A stretch of 5,984 nucleotides of DNA from Burkholderiales bacterium (GTDB lineage: Bacteria > Pseudomonadota > Gammaproteobacteria > Burkholderiales > Casimicrobiaceae), in the NCBI GenBank assembly GCA_025354075.1, contig JANXNO010000155.1, positions 1-5,984 on the forward strand. The letters run 5' to 3'. Below are positions 1-4,979 of this stretch, piece by piece; position 1 is the first letter of the stretch, and every line of letters starts with the position of its first letter. The position numbers and the translations under genes were made by a program. The notes below the pieces were generated by a model that saw only the letters and a list, made by a program, of their open reading frames with translations, was not told where the DNA came from and did no database searches.

Positions 1-885
1 CCCACGACGTCCCTGTTTCGCAATCGCGACGTGATCAAAAACTACTGGCGGCTGGTTGAACGATACCGCGCCACCGTGCTCTCCGCAGTGCCGACGGTGC
101 TCGCGGCACTCGCCAATGTGCCGATCAACGGCGCGAATATCTCAACGCTTCGTTACTGTCGAACCGGAGCAGCGCCGCTCTCGCCGGAGCTCTCGCTGCG
201 ATTTGAAAAGCTCTTCGGGCTGCATGTTCACGAGGCGCTCGGCATGACCGAAATGGCTGGTATCTCCACGATTACGCCGCCGGGTGTCGTTGGCCCTGCG
301 GGCTGTGTTGGCTTGCGATTGCCCTACATAAAACTGCGCGTCGTTGCGCTCGATGAGCAAGGCGGCGCAAGTGACCGCGACGTGCCAGTCGGTGAGCAAG
401 GCATGGTGCTGTTTAAGTCACCCAACTTGTTCTCAGGGTTCGTCGACCCACTCGAAAACGCGCACGCGTTCACCCATGACGGATGGCTCGCCACGGGCGA
501 TCTCGGCTGGCTCGACGATCAATCGCGACTGCATCTCACTGGCCGTTCGAAAGATTTGATCATCCGCAGTGGGCACAACATTGATCCCAAGGTGATTGAA
601 GACGCCATCGGCGCTCACCCCGCTGTGCAGCTCTGCGCGGCTGTGGGCGCGCCGGATGCCTATGCAGGTGAGCTGCCAGTCGTGTTCGTCACCTTAGTTC
701 CCGGCGCTACAGCCAGCGAAGCCGAGCTGTTGGCGTTCGCCGCCGAGCGCGTGGACGAAGCCCCCGCGAAGCCCAAAGCCGTCACGATTCTCGAGCACAT
801 GCCAATGACCAACGTCGGCAAAATTTTCAAACCTGAGCTGCGCCAGTTGGCGGCGCAAGCTGCGGCGGCAAAGGCACCGCAGTAA
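1..885 (+). CDS. Acyl-CoA synthetase (AMP-forming), C-terminal part, 5'-truncated by the window edge
   Basis: The frame is open from base 1, so the gene starts upstream; 294 residues are visible, about half of a usual 500-630 residue enzyme. It belongs to the ANL (adenylate-forming) superfamily, which activates a carboxylic acid with ATP to an acyl-adenylate and transfers it to CoA in the cytoplasm. Motifs in order, numbered from the first visible residue: GAAPLS (56-61); the GMTE adenylate-binding motif (81-84); the TGD motif (165-167), whose Asp contacts ribose; the hinge GRSKDLI (181-187) followed by GHNI; and the C-terminal PMTNVGKIFK containing the catalytic Lys (274). All key residues are intact. 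The run of Ala/Lys at the end is a normal tail. The stop lies 4 bases from the stop of the convergent GST gene, and no terminator hairpin is visible between them. Fatty or aromatic acid specificity cannot be read from this part; the sequence feels closest to the long-chain/acyl-CoA synthetase group. Family certain, substrate unknown. Confidence 0.95.
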   Translation, partial: PTTSLFRNRDVIKNYWRLVERYRATVLSAVPTVLAALANVPINGANISTLRYCRTGAAPLSPELSLRFEKLFGLHVHEALGMTEMAGISTITPPGVVGPAGCVGLRLPYIKLRVVALDEQGGASDRDVPVGEQGMVLFKSPNLFSGFVDPLENAHAFTHDGWLATGDLGWLDDQSRLHLTGRSKDLIIRSGHNIDPKVIEDAIGAHPAVQLCAAVGAPDAYAGELPVVFVTLVPGATASEAELLAFAAERVDEAPAKPKAVTILEHMPMTNVGKIFKPELRQLAAQAAAAKAPQ

Positions 886-889
886 CGCG

Positions 890-1522
890 CTAAAGCCGAA
901 AGGCGGGCCGTTTTGCCAGTGCGTCTCGCCAGCGACACAAATCCGCGTGCTGTTCGCCGGGCTTGATGCGCACCACGCGCGCGAAATCCACCGCGACCAC
1001 TGCGGAGATATCGGCAATGCTCAACTGCCCCGCTGCGATGAATTCGCGCCCTGTCAGGCGTTCGTTCAGCACGTCGAAAAACTGCTGCACCCGCTTCAGC
1101 CCCCGCTCCGCGAGCGCCGGAATTTGCGCATAGTCCACCGGCCCCGGCAGCGCCCGATTCACCATCGCGGGCGCGCTATTGCGTAGTGCCTCCGCGATCG
1201 CCATCAGCCCTTCAAATTCCACACGCCAGTTCCAGCTCGCGATCTCCGCTTTGTCGGCGGGCGTGATGCCCAAGAGCGGCGGGTTCGGGTAGCTCGCCTC
1301 AACCCACGCCGTAATTGCCGCGTTGTCCGCAAGCACTGCGCCGTCCGGCGTGCGCAGCGCTGGCACTGTGCATTGCGGGTTGATCGCGCGATACGCGTCA
1401 CCCAGTTGCTCCCCCTGCCGCAAATCAATTTGCACCGCCTCATGCGGCACGCCCTTTTCTGCAAGCAGAATACGCGCGCGGCGCGGGCTGGGTGCAGTGG
1501 CGCAATCGTAGAACGCAATCAC
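890..1522 (-). CDS. Glutathione S-transferase family protein
   Basis: A 210-residue cytosolic GST, a normal length. The N-terminal thioredoxin-like domain (about 1-78) begins directly at strand beta-1 (IAFYDCATAPSPRR), where Ser12 or a neighbour would be the thiol-activating residue; the cis-Pro of the VPAL motif is Pro54. The usual Glu-Ser pair that holds the glutathione gamma-glutamyl group is replaced by Asp66-Asn67 (ADNAAI), which is uncommon but seen in divergent GSTs. The all-helical C-terminal domain (about 90-210) contains the hydrophobic-staple/N-cap motif LSIADI (167-172) and ends in the typical RPAF. The start is GTG at 1520-1522, overlapping the stop of the upstream yghU-like gene as GTGA, which implies translational coupling and co-expression. 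The substrate cannot be deduced; roles in conjugating or isomerising electrophiles are typical of the family. Confidence 0.93.
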   Translation of the reverse strand: MIAFYDCATAPSPRRARILLAEKGVPHEAVQIDLRQGEQLGDAYRAINPQCTVPALRTPDGAVLADNAAITAWVEASYPNPPLLGITPADKAEIASWNWRVEFEGLMAIAEALRNSAPAMVNRALPGPVDYAQIPALAERGLKRVQQFFDVLNERLTGREFIAAGQLSIADISAVVAVDFARVVRIKPGEQHADLCRWRDALAKRPAFRL

Positions 1523-2376
1523 TTCGCTACCTGCGTGTCGAAGTCGCTCGCGTCGTGCCGCTCCGGCAATTGGCTGCTGGCGTCACCCCACGTGCGGTTG
1601 ACCATGCGGCCACGTTTCACCGCAGGTCGCTGCGCGATTTGATCGGTCCAGCGCAGCACGTTCGTGTACGCCTGCACCTGTAAAAACTCGCCCGCTTCGT
1701 AGAGCTGACCCTTCGCCAGCGTGCCGTACCACGCCCACACCGCCATGTCGGCGATGGTGTACTCGTCGCCCGCGAGATACTCGGTCTCCGCCAATCGCCG
1801 ATCCAGCACATCCATCTGCCGCTTCACCTCCATCGCAAAGCGGTCAATCGGATATTGCATCTTGCTTGGCGCGTAAGCATAAAAGTGACCGAAGCCACCG
1901 CCCAAATAAGGCGCGCTACCCATCTGCCAGAACAGCCACGACAGACACTCAGCGCGCTCCGCCCCATCCTCCGGCAAGAACGCGCCAAACTTGTTCGCGA
2001 GATGCAAAAGGATCGCGCCCGACTCAAACACGCGCACCGGCCTCAATCCACTGCGATCCAGCAGCGCCGGTATTTTGGAATTGGGATTCACCGCAACAAA
2101 GCCGCTGCCGAACTGGTCGCCTTCGCTGATTTTTATCAACCACGCGTCGTACTCCGCGCCCGTGTGGCCCAACGCCAGCAACTCTTCCAGCATCACCGTC
2201 ACCTTCACGCCGTTGGGCGTGGCCAACGAATACAACTGCAACGGATGCTTGCCCACCGGCAAGTCCTTCTCATGCGTCGCCCCCGCAATCGGCCGGTTGA
2301 TGTTGGCAAAGCGACCGCCGTTGGCTTGGTCCCATGTCCAGATGTTTGGGGGCGTGTATTCGGGTGTGGTGCTCAT
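1519..2376 (-). CDS. yghU: YghU-type glutathione transferase / disulfide-bond oxidoreductase
   Basis: The 285-residue protein matches E. coli YghU (288 residues as I remember it) along its whole length: NIWTWDQANGGRFANINRP near the N-terminus, then GKHPLQLYSLATPNG, VNPNSKIPAL, GGGFGHFYAYAP, AGDEYTIADMA, RPAVKRGR and the C-terminal ERHDASDF. YghU is a Nu-class GST that binds two glutathione molecules and has disulfide reductase and organic peroxide reductase activity; the Thr-Pro-Asn at 53-55 corresponds to its glutathione-thiol site, and Glu118-Ser119 (RVFESG) to the gamma-glutamyl site. An in-frame TTG at 2391 would add five residues but has no Shine-Dalgarno. I choose ATG at 2374-2376, which has GAAAGA upstream and gives an N-terminus the length of the E. 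coli protein. It is followed by the second GST with a 4-base overlap. Confidence 0.95.
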   Translation of the reverse strand: MSTTPEYTPPNIWTWDQANGGRFANINRPIAGATHEKDLPVGKHPLQLYSLATPNGVKVTVMLEELLALGHTGAEYDAWLIKISEGDQFGSGFVAVNPNSKIPALLDRSGLRPVRVFESGAILLHLANKFGAFLPEDGAERAECLSWLFWQMGSAPYLGGGFGHFYAYAPSKMQYPIDRFAMEVKRQMDVLDRRLAETEYLAGDEYTIADMAVWAWYGTLAKGQLYEAGEFLQVQAYTNVLRWTDQIAQRPAVKRGRMVNRTWGDASSQLPERHDASDFDTQVAK

Positions 2377-2417
2377 GGGTTTGTCTTTCAAACGACGGCT
2401 TCGTCTTCGCCGCGTGG

Positions 2418-2603
2418 TTAACTCGAACTCGGTGTCAACGTCGTTCGCGTCTCTTGCTCCAACGGCGTGAGAGGCGCGACGCCTATTGGCTTTGTGGCTC
2501 GTGCGTTGGCGGCGCGCGCCATCTCCGCCAAATCGTTGCCGTTTTCAGCGAGCATCGATTCGCGAATACGATGTAGTTCTTCGACAATCGGATCTTTCCA
2601 CAT
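2418..2603 (-). CDS. Small putative antitoxin partner of the PIN toxin
   Basis: A 61-residue protein starting MWKDPIVEELHRIRE. This opening (DPIVEE followed by an R/E-rich helix and a D-L-A-E/M segment) is typical of a family of short hypothetical proteins that I know from positions next to VapC-like PIN-domain genes. Residues 1-35 look like two charged helices that could bind the toxin; the tail from about 36 (Pro/Thr/Ser-rich) looks disordered and longer than usual. Its ATG shares one base with the TGA of the PIN gene (TGATG), so the two are translationally coupled, with the toxin gene first, the reverse of the canonical vapBC order. No DNA-binding fold (AbrB, RHH or Phd) is recognisable, so autoregulation by this protein is uncertain. 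Gene likely real; the antitoxin role is inferred from context and family memory. Confidence 0.72.
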   Translation of the reverse strand: MWKDPIVEELHRIRESMLAENGNDLAEMARAANARATKPIGVAPLTPLEQETRTTLTPSSS

Positions 2604-3079
2604 CAGTTGGTTCCCATCATTTCAAGCGGGGTCAGAATTCGCGGCGGCACATGCCCGAGATCGCGAAGGTTCGATTCAACCAGCGGCAAGGTTTCACCAT
2701 TGGCAATGTGCGTGCAGTTCCACGTCAATAGATAATCAGCCTTCCAGAGCGCGGCGAGTGCAACGTGAACGGCATCGGCTCGAGCTTTGGCAGGCAATGC
2801 CCCGCGCGCAACCAGCGCTTCAGCCAGCGTTACGGCCTCAGGAGAAATCATCATGCTTTCGATGCCGGCGAGCTCGTTCAAACGTTGCTGCGACGCGTCG
2901 GGATCGCCGCGAGAAGCCTCGTCAATTACCAACGCTGAGACAGCAATTGTGAAGTCGTTGCGACGATGCGCCCACCACTCGCGTGTGATCTCCTGATGCG
3001 CCGCCACGATCAAATCGCGGCTGGGGCGCGAGGTCAGGTAGCTAACGACGGAGGTCTCAATGTAGATGCGAGATTTCAT
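2603..3079 (-). CDS. PIN-domain ribonuclease toxin, VapC-like
   Basis: A 158-residue PIN-domain protein. VapC toxins are Mg2+-dependent RNases that cleave tRNA or rRNA and arrest growth when not bound by antitoxin. Visible features: N-terminal RIYIETSVVSYL, where the first catalytic acid is Glu8 rather than the common Asp (usual in the YIETS subgroup); Glu54 in VIDEASRGD; Asp102 in ADAVHVALA; and the C-terminal DYLLTWNCTHIAN (115-127) with the conserved T-W-N-C. These are the expected four acidic/polar active-site positions. The reading frame stays open upstream to 3175, but homologues begin a few residues before YIETS, so I choose ATG at 3077-3079. No clear Shine-Dalgarno precedes it, so the start could be weak or leaderless. 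It overlaps by one base with the downstream putative antitoxin and is divergent from ccdAB. Confidence 0.88.
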   Translation of the reverse strand: MKSRIYIETSVVSYLTSRPSRDLIVAAHQEITREWWAHRRNDFTIAVSALVIDEASRGDPDASQQRLNELAGIESMMISPEAVTLAEALVARGALPAKARADAVHVALAALWKADYLLTWNCTHIANGETLPLVESNLRDLGHVPPRILTPLEMMGTN

Positions 3080-3160
3080 GCGCGTAGAGCGTAGCATGCA
3101 CCGCAGGATTTTTGTGCTTCGACATTTCGCGCAAAACGCCCCCTGCAAAGTTCGCGCAAG

Positions 3161-3193
3161 AAGCGTCATGCGCATAGAATGCGTATGACGCTT
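3161..3193 (+). promoter_or_regulatory. 15-bp inverted repeat with embedded -10 box: probable ccdAB operator-promoter
   Basis: Left arm 3161-3175 (AAGCGTCATGCGCAT) and right arm 3179-3193 (ATGCGTATGACGCTT) match at 14 of 15 positions around the spacer AGA. The hexamer TAGAAT at 3175-3180, five of six matches to TATAAT, lies across the centre of symmetry. A -35 element is poor (TTCGCG at 3151-3156, 18-base spacer). CcdA-CcdB complexes repress their own promoter through palindromic sites, so a repressor here would block the -10 directly. The site ends 16 bases before the ccdA start. It may also influence the divergent PIN gene, whose start is about 80 bases away on the other strand. Confidence 0.65.
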
Positions 3194-3198
3194 GTTCT

Positions 3199-3203
3199 AA
3201 GGA
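3199..3203 (+). promoter_or_regulatory. Ribosome binding site of ccdA
   Basis: AAGGA lies six bases before the ATG at 3210 and decides this start. The ccdB gene downstream has no comparable site, which fits higher antitoxin than toxin synthesis. Confidence 0.7.
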
Positions 3204-3209
3204 TTCACC

Positions 3210-3470
3210 ATGCGCGCAACCGCTAACGAACCAGCAACAGCGCCGAAGAAACGTGCGGTCAACCTCACGCTGAATGTTGACCTCGTGGCGCAAGCGAAAA
3301 CATTCACCGGTAATCTGTCGGCCACGATGGAAGCTCTGCTCGCTGACTACGTGGCGCAGCAGCAACAGGCGCGCTTGTCGCGCCAACAGGCGGCCGATGC
3401 TTGCGTTGAATATTGGAACGAAGTGCTCGCCGCTGAAGGTTCGTTCGCCGACGAACACTCAACGCTGTAG
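3210..3470 (+). CDS. ccdA: CcdA-family antitoxin
   Basis: An 86-residue antitoxin. The N-terminal half (about 14-48) has the form KKRAVNLTLNVDLVAQAK, a beta-strand followed by helices, as in the ribbon-helix-helix DNA-binding domain of CcdA; the C-terminal half (about 55-86) ends WNEVLAAEGSFADEHSTL, closely matching the toxin-binding tail of F-plasmid CcdA, which contains GSFADE. CcdA binds and neutralises CcdB, can remove CcdB from gyrase, and as a complex represses the operon. The Ala-rich, basic first 15 residues are an extension relative to F CcdA. It has a good Shine-Dalgarno and a palindromic operator immediately upstream, and ccdB follows after 7 bases. Confidence 0.94.
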   Translation: MRATANEPATAPKKRAVNLTLNVDLVAQAKTFTGNLSATMEALLADYVAQQQQARLSRQQAADACVEYWNEVLAAEGSFADEHSTL

Positions 3471-3477
3471 TCACGTA

Positions 3478-3807
3478 ATGGCTCAGTTCGACGTACACCG
3501 CAACAAGGGCGCGCTACAGGCATCAATCCCTTTTGTCGTCATCGTCCAATCCACGCTCTTTGATGGTTACAGAAGGCGTGTCGTGGTGCCGCTTCGGCGG
3601 CGTGCGGCATTGCCAAAACAACCCGCAATGGCTAGCTCCCGCATGAACCCGGTTTTTCGCATCGAGAAAATTGACGTCATATTGCATCCGCTCGACATGG
3701 TGTCCGTCGCCGTCGAGCAACTCGGCGAACGCGTTGGCTCGTTGTCCGAGCATGGACAAGCCATTGTTGACGCGCTGGATGAACTGCTTACGCGGTCTTG
3801 GGGTTGA
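3478..3807 (+). CDS. ccdB: CcdB-family gyrase-poisoning toxin
   Basis: A 109-residue protein, slightly longer than F CcdB (101). It opens MAQFDVHRNKG, has the RRRVVVPL strand (32-39; compare RRMVIPL in F CcdB), the P-V-F segment (58-60) and MVSVAVEQLGERVGSLSEH (74-92), matching MASVPVSVIGEEVADLSHR. CcdB is an SH3-like dimer that binds DNA gyrase subunit A and traps the cleaved complex. The extreme C-terminus, which contacts gyrase (Trp99-Gly100-Ile101 in F CcdB), is Ser-Trp-Gly here, with Trp108 and Gly109 kept and the final Ile absent. I start it at ATG 3478-3480 because upstream codons in this frame are the out-of-frame shadow of ccdA. No strong Shine-Dalgarno is seen, so translation is probably coupled to ccdA. 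Confidence 0.92.
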   Translation: MAQFDVHRNKGALQASIPFVVIVQSTLFDGYRRRVVVPLRRRAALPKQPAMASSRMNPVFRIEKIDVILHPLDMVSVAVEQLGERVGSLSEHGQAIVDALDELLTRSWG

Positions 3808-4120
3808 ACTTGAAGAGAGTAACGGTGGAAATAGACAAGCCCGCCCATCGCATATCGAGAAGTTTCTGCGACAAATTGACTAGTGGCTTTGTTTTGAAAT
3901 GCCTATTGGATAAGGGCTATAAGCGAATTATTGCGAAAAGTCGATATTTGGCATAAATAAGATATCAGCCACTACGCAATAAGCATTTCAAAAGAAAGCT
4001 GTATCGGAGGATTGACGATTCGGGGGTGCAAATAAATGCTGCAATGCAACGCCTGAACCGGGTGGGGGCATCACAATTTCATTCTTCGGCACAGTCAACT
4101 AAAAATTTTGGATGACGTTG
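3808..4120. other. Non-coding, AT-rich interval between ccdB and the retron
   Basis: No start codon with a Shine-Dalgarno opens a frame of plausible length, and all six frames are broken often. Composition is visibly richer in A and T than the flanking genes, above all at 3870-4000 and near 4100. It contains the interleaved inverted repeats at 3881-3998 and the short palindrome AAAATTTT at 4102-4109. No hairpin with a T-run that would terminate ccdAB transcription is evident. Confidence 0.6.
3881..3998. repeat. Interleaved pair of inverted repeats
   Basis: Arm A, TAGTGGCT (3881-3888), is perfectly complementary to AGCCACTA (3967-3974). Arm B, TTTTGAAATGC (3892-3902), is perfectly complementary to GCATTTCAAAA (3983-3993); with two mismatches B extends to 18 positions (3887-3904 against 3981-3998). 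The order is A-B-A'-B', not nested, so as RNA it could only form both stems as a pseudoknot, or alternate between them. The loop holds smaller repeats, TTGCG/CGCAA (3931-3935/3975-3979) and GATAT/ATATC around 3943-3966. It could be a structured RNA, a remnant of a small mobile element with 18-bp ends, or a recombination site; no target-site duplication is visible. Confidence 0.6.
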
Positions 4121-4150
4121 TTTTCTAGAAAAATATTCGCTATTTGCGAA
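4121..4150. promoter_or_regulatory. Adjacent palindromes upstream of the retron, candidate operator
   Basis: TTTTCTAGAAAA (4121-4132) is a perfect 12-base palindrome, and TTCGC (4136-4140) pairs with GCGAA (4146-4150) across TATTT. The right arm of the second overlaps the proposed -35 box. Such paired dyads are the usual target of dimeric Xre-type HTH repressors, and one is encoded 0.5 kb downstream. Binding is inferred. Confidence 0.4.
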
Positions 4151-4172
4151 AAAAACTATTGAATCTTCTGAT
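4144..4172 (+). promoter_or_regulatory. Candidate promoter of the retron RNA
   Basis: TTGCGA (4144-4149, four of six matches to TTGACA), a 17-base spacer and TCTGAT (4167-4172, four of six matches to TATAAT). Transcription would begin near 4179, a few bases before the proposed a1 arm, as expected for a retron RNA. Both hexamers are imperfect, so this is a best guess. Confidence 0.4.
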
Positions 4173-4329
4173 GTCGCCCCAATGTATGGTTACATGAGGT
4201 AAACGGAGACAACTGTCGAAACTTGGTGCTTCGGCTGAAGAGGCGCTGTGGGGTTGCGAAACCCTGACAACTCGTGGGATGCAGTACGTAGCGGCGCGGC
4301 GACGTGTCGACATGTATCGTATTGGCGCG

Positions 4330-4356
4330 AGCGTGTCCGAACGACACGGACACGCT
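4330..4356 (+). repeat. Perfect 10-bp hairpin inside the retron RNA
   Basis: AGCGTGTCCG and CGGACACGCT flank the loop AACGACA. It is the strongest uninterrupted stem of the non-coding region and is probably part of the reverse-transcribed msd. There is no following T-run, so it is not a terminator. Confidence 0.7.
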
Positions 4357-4411
4357 ATTTGGAGAATAGGGGCAAAAACCCGGAGCTACTCCGCTTGGTT
4401 ACGAACGACAG

Positions 4412-4444
4412 CCACGACTTGAGCATAGTGCACAAGTCGGTTGG
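4412..4444 (+). repeat. Hairpin just before the small ORF's Shine-Dalgarno
   Basis: CGACTTG (4415-4421) pairs with CAAGTCG (4433-4439), and inside it GCA (4423-4425) pairs with TGC (4429-4431) across an A-A mismatch, leaving the loop TAG; CCA and TGG may extend the base with a two-base bulge. It would be the first part copied if reverse transcription starts next to the proposed a2. Confidence 0.6.
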
Positions 4445-4451
4445 TGTAGCC

Positions 4452-4456
4452 AGGAG
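4452..4456 (+). promoter_or_regulatory. Strong ribosome binding site of the 47-codon ORF
   Basis: AGGAG lies six bases before ATG 4463, the best Shine-Dalgarno in the right half of the window. Its first base is also the last base of the proposed a2 arm, so RNA pairing there could hide it. Confidence 0.7.
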
Positions 4457-4462
4457 ATAGTC

Positions 4463-4606
4463 ATGAATGACCGTCGCAAACCTCACAAGCATCGGGGGTC
4501 GGCGAATCGGATCAAGTCATGGCTGCGGCGACCGGGGACGCTCAAGATGGCAATAGCTGTCTTGCGTTTAGTTTCCCTGGTTGCGCGGTTATTTGATTTG
4601 CACTGA
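4463..4606 (+). CDS. Small basic, amphipathic 47-residue protein; candidate retron effector
   Basis: A short ORF beginning MNDRRKPHKHRGSANRIK. Residues 1-28 are strongly basic (most of the 12 Lys/Arg in the protein, with three His), while 29-47 form a hydrophobic or amphipathic helix (MAIAVLRLVSLVARLFDLH) with Arg spaced at 35 and 42. Only two acidic residues are present. This profile resembles small membrane- or nucleic-acid-active toxins, but I recognise no family. A strong AGGAG at the right spacing supports translation. It lies between the candidate retron RNA and the HTH-RT pair, the place of an accessory or effector gene; I recall, without being able to check, that HTH-carrying type VI retrons have a small ORF of this kind. 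No other effector is visible in the locus. It is short enough that automated gene callers would probably miss it. Confidence 0.7.
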   Translation: MNDRRKPHKHRGSANRIKSWLRRPGTLKMAIAVLRLVSLVARLFDLH

Positions 4607-4670
4607 TTAACCGACACCCCTTCCTTTCCTAAGCACTGTTGTAGTCAATTTATAGAAAAGGTTATCTGTC

Positions 4671-4979
4671 ATGCTGCACCGGGCGCTACGGTTGTTGCGC
4701 ACTTACCATCAACTAAAGCAAACGGACTTGGCTGATCGTCTTGGTATTTCAAACTCCTATTTGAGCGAGATTGAAAAGGGCGTCAAAGCACCGAGCATGG
4801 AGTTGCTGGGTGCGTACGCAAGGCACTTCAAAATGCCGGTCTCGTCAATACTGCTTTTTTCTGAATCGATTGGCGAGCCGCGCAAGCCGAGCACTCGCGT
4901 TCGTGTGGCCGCGGCTGACAAAATATTGCGCCTCCTAGAGTGGATCGACGAACGGGACACCGTGCAAGAGCATGCTTAA
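4671..4979 (+). CDS. Xre-family HTH protein associated with the retron
   Basis: A 102-residue protein with a Cro/CI-type helix-turn-helix at about residues 5-62: LKQTDLADRLGISNSYLSEIEKG (15-37) is a classic HTH_3 signature, with recognition helix around 26-34. After about 70 the sequence is basic and then helical (ADKILRLLEWIDERD, 82-96), possibly a dimerisation or RT-contact segment. ATG 4671 follows AAGG at 4658-4661 (nine bases away, acceptable). Its last eight bases overlap the RT start, so the two are translated together. In retrons of this layout the HTH protein may repress the locus, with the palindromes at 4121-4150 as candidate sites, or bind the msDNA; neither is shown by sequence alone. 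Confidence 0.9.
   Translation: MLHRALRLLRTYHQLKQTDLADRLGISNSYLSEIEKGVKAPSMELLGAYARHFKMPVSSILLFSESIGEPRKPSTRVRVAAADKILRLLEWIDERDTVQEHA

Larger units (their letters stand above)
4187..4452 (+). ncRNA. Candidate retron msr-msd non-coding RNA
   Basis: Retron RNAs lie upstream of the RT gene, are closed by paired a1/a2 arms and contain a series of stem-loops; part (msd) is copied into DNA primed from the 2'-OH of a guanosine just after a1. Here a1 TGGTTACAT (4187-4195) pairs over nine positions, two of them G-U, with a2 GTGTAGCCA (4444-4452). Between them are: GGTGCTTC/GAA-bulge-GCGCT (4225-4247); GGGTT-GCGA-AACCC, a GNRA tetraloop (4251-4264); a weaker stem 4283-4323; a perfect 10-bp stem AGCGTGTCCG/CGGACACGCT (4330-4356, 7-base loop); AACC-CGGAG-CTA-CTCCG with GGTT (4377-4400); and CGACTTG/CAAGTCG with an inner GCA/TGC (4415-4439). 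G4196 is a candidate branching residue. No frame through here has a supported start. The exact msr/msd boundary and ends are uncertain. Confidence 0.6.

Noticed and set aside
886..889. Bidirectional terminator between the acyl-CoA synthetase and GST genes
   Set aside because: Only four bases separate the stops, and no stem with a T-run is visible around them.
1855..2421. 188-codon ORF opposite the YghU gene, and other long antisense ORFs in 890-2400
   Set aside because: They lie antisense to clearly recognised GST genes with GC-rich third positions, which produce long shadow frames; the translations are rich in Arg/His/Gln and match nothing.
3080..3175. 32-residue N-terminal extension of the PIN protein
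   Set aside because: PIN proteins begin a few residues before the YIETS strand; the extension is Arg/Cys-rich and would cross the intergenic regulatory region.
3057..3458. 133-codon minus-strand ORF over ccdA and its promoter
   Set aside because: It is antisense to a well-supported ccdA gene and covers the operator palindrome.
3274..3477. 68-residue N-terminal extension of ccdB in the same frame
   Set aside because: It overlaps ccdA out of frame and its sequence is not CcdB-like; similarity begins exactly at the ATG at 3478.
3881..3998. Integron attC site or CRISPR repeat
   Set aside because: The repeats are only two interlocked pairs without the GTTRRRY/RYYYAAC core boxes of attC, and there are no regularly spaced direct repeats.
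4248..4460. 70-codon plus-strand ORF from a GTG
   Set aside because: It runs through the stem-loops of the candidate retron RNA, has no Shine-Dalgarno, and its translation resembles no family and lacks a hydrophobic core pattern.
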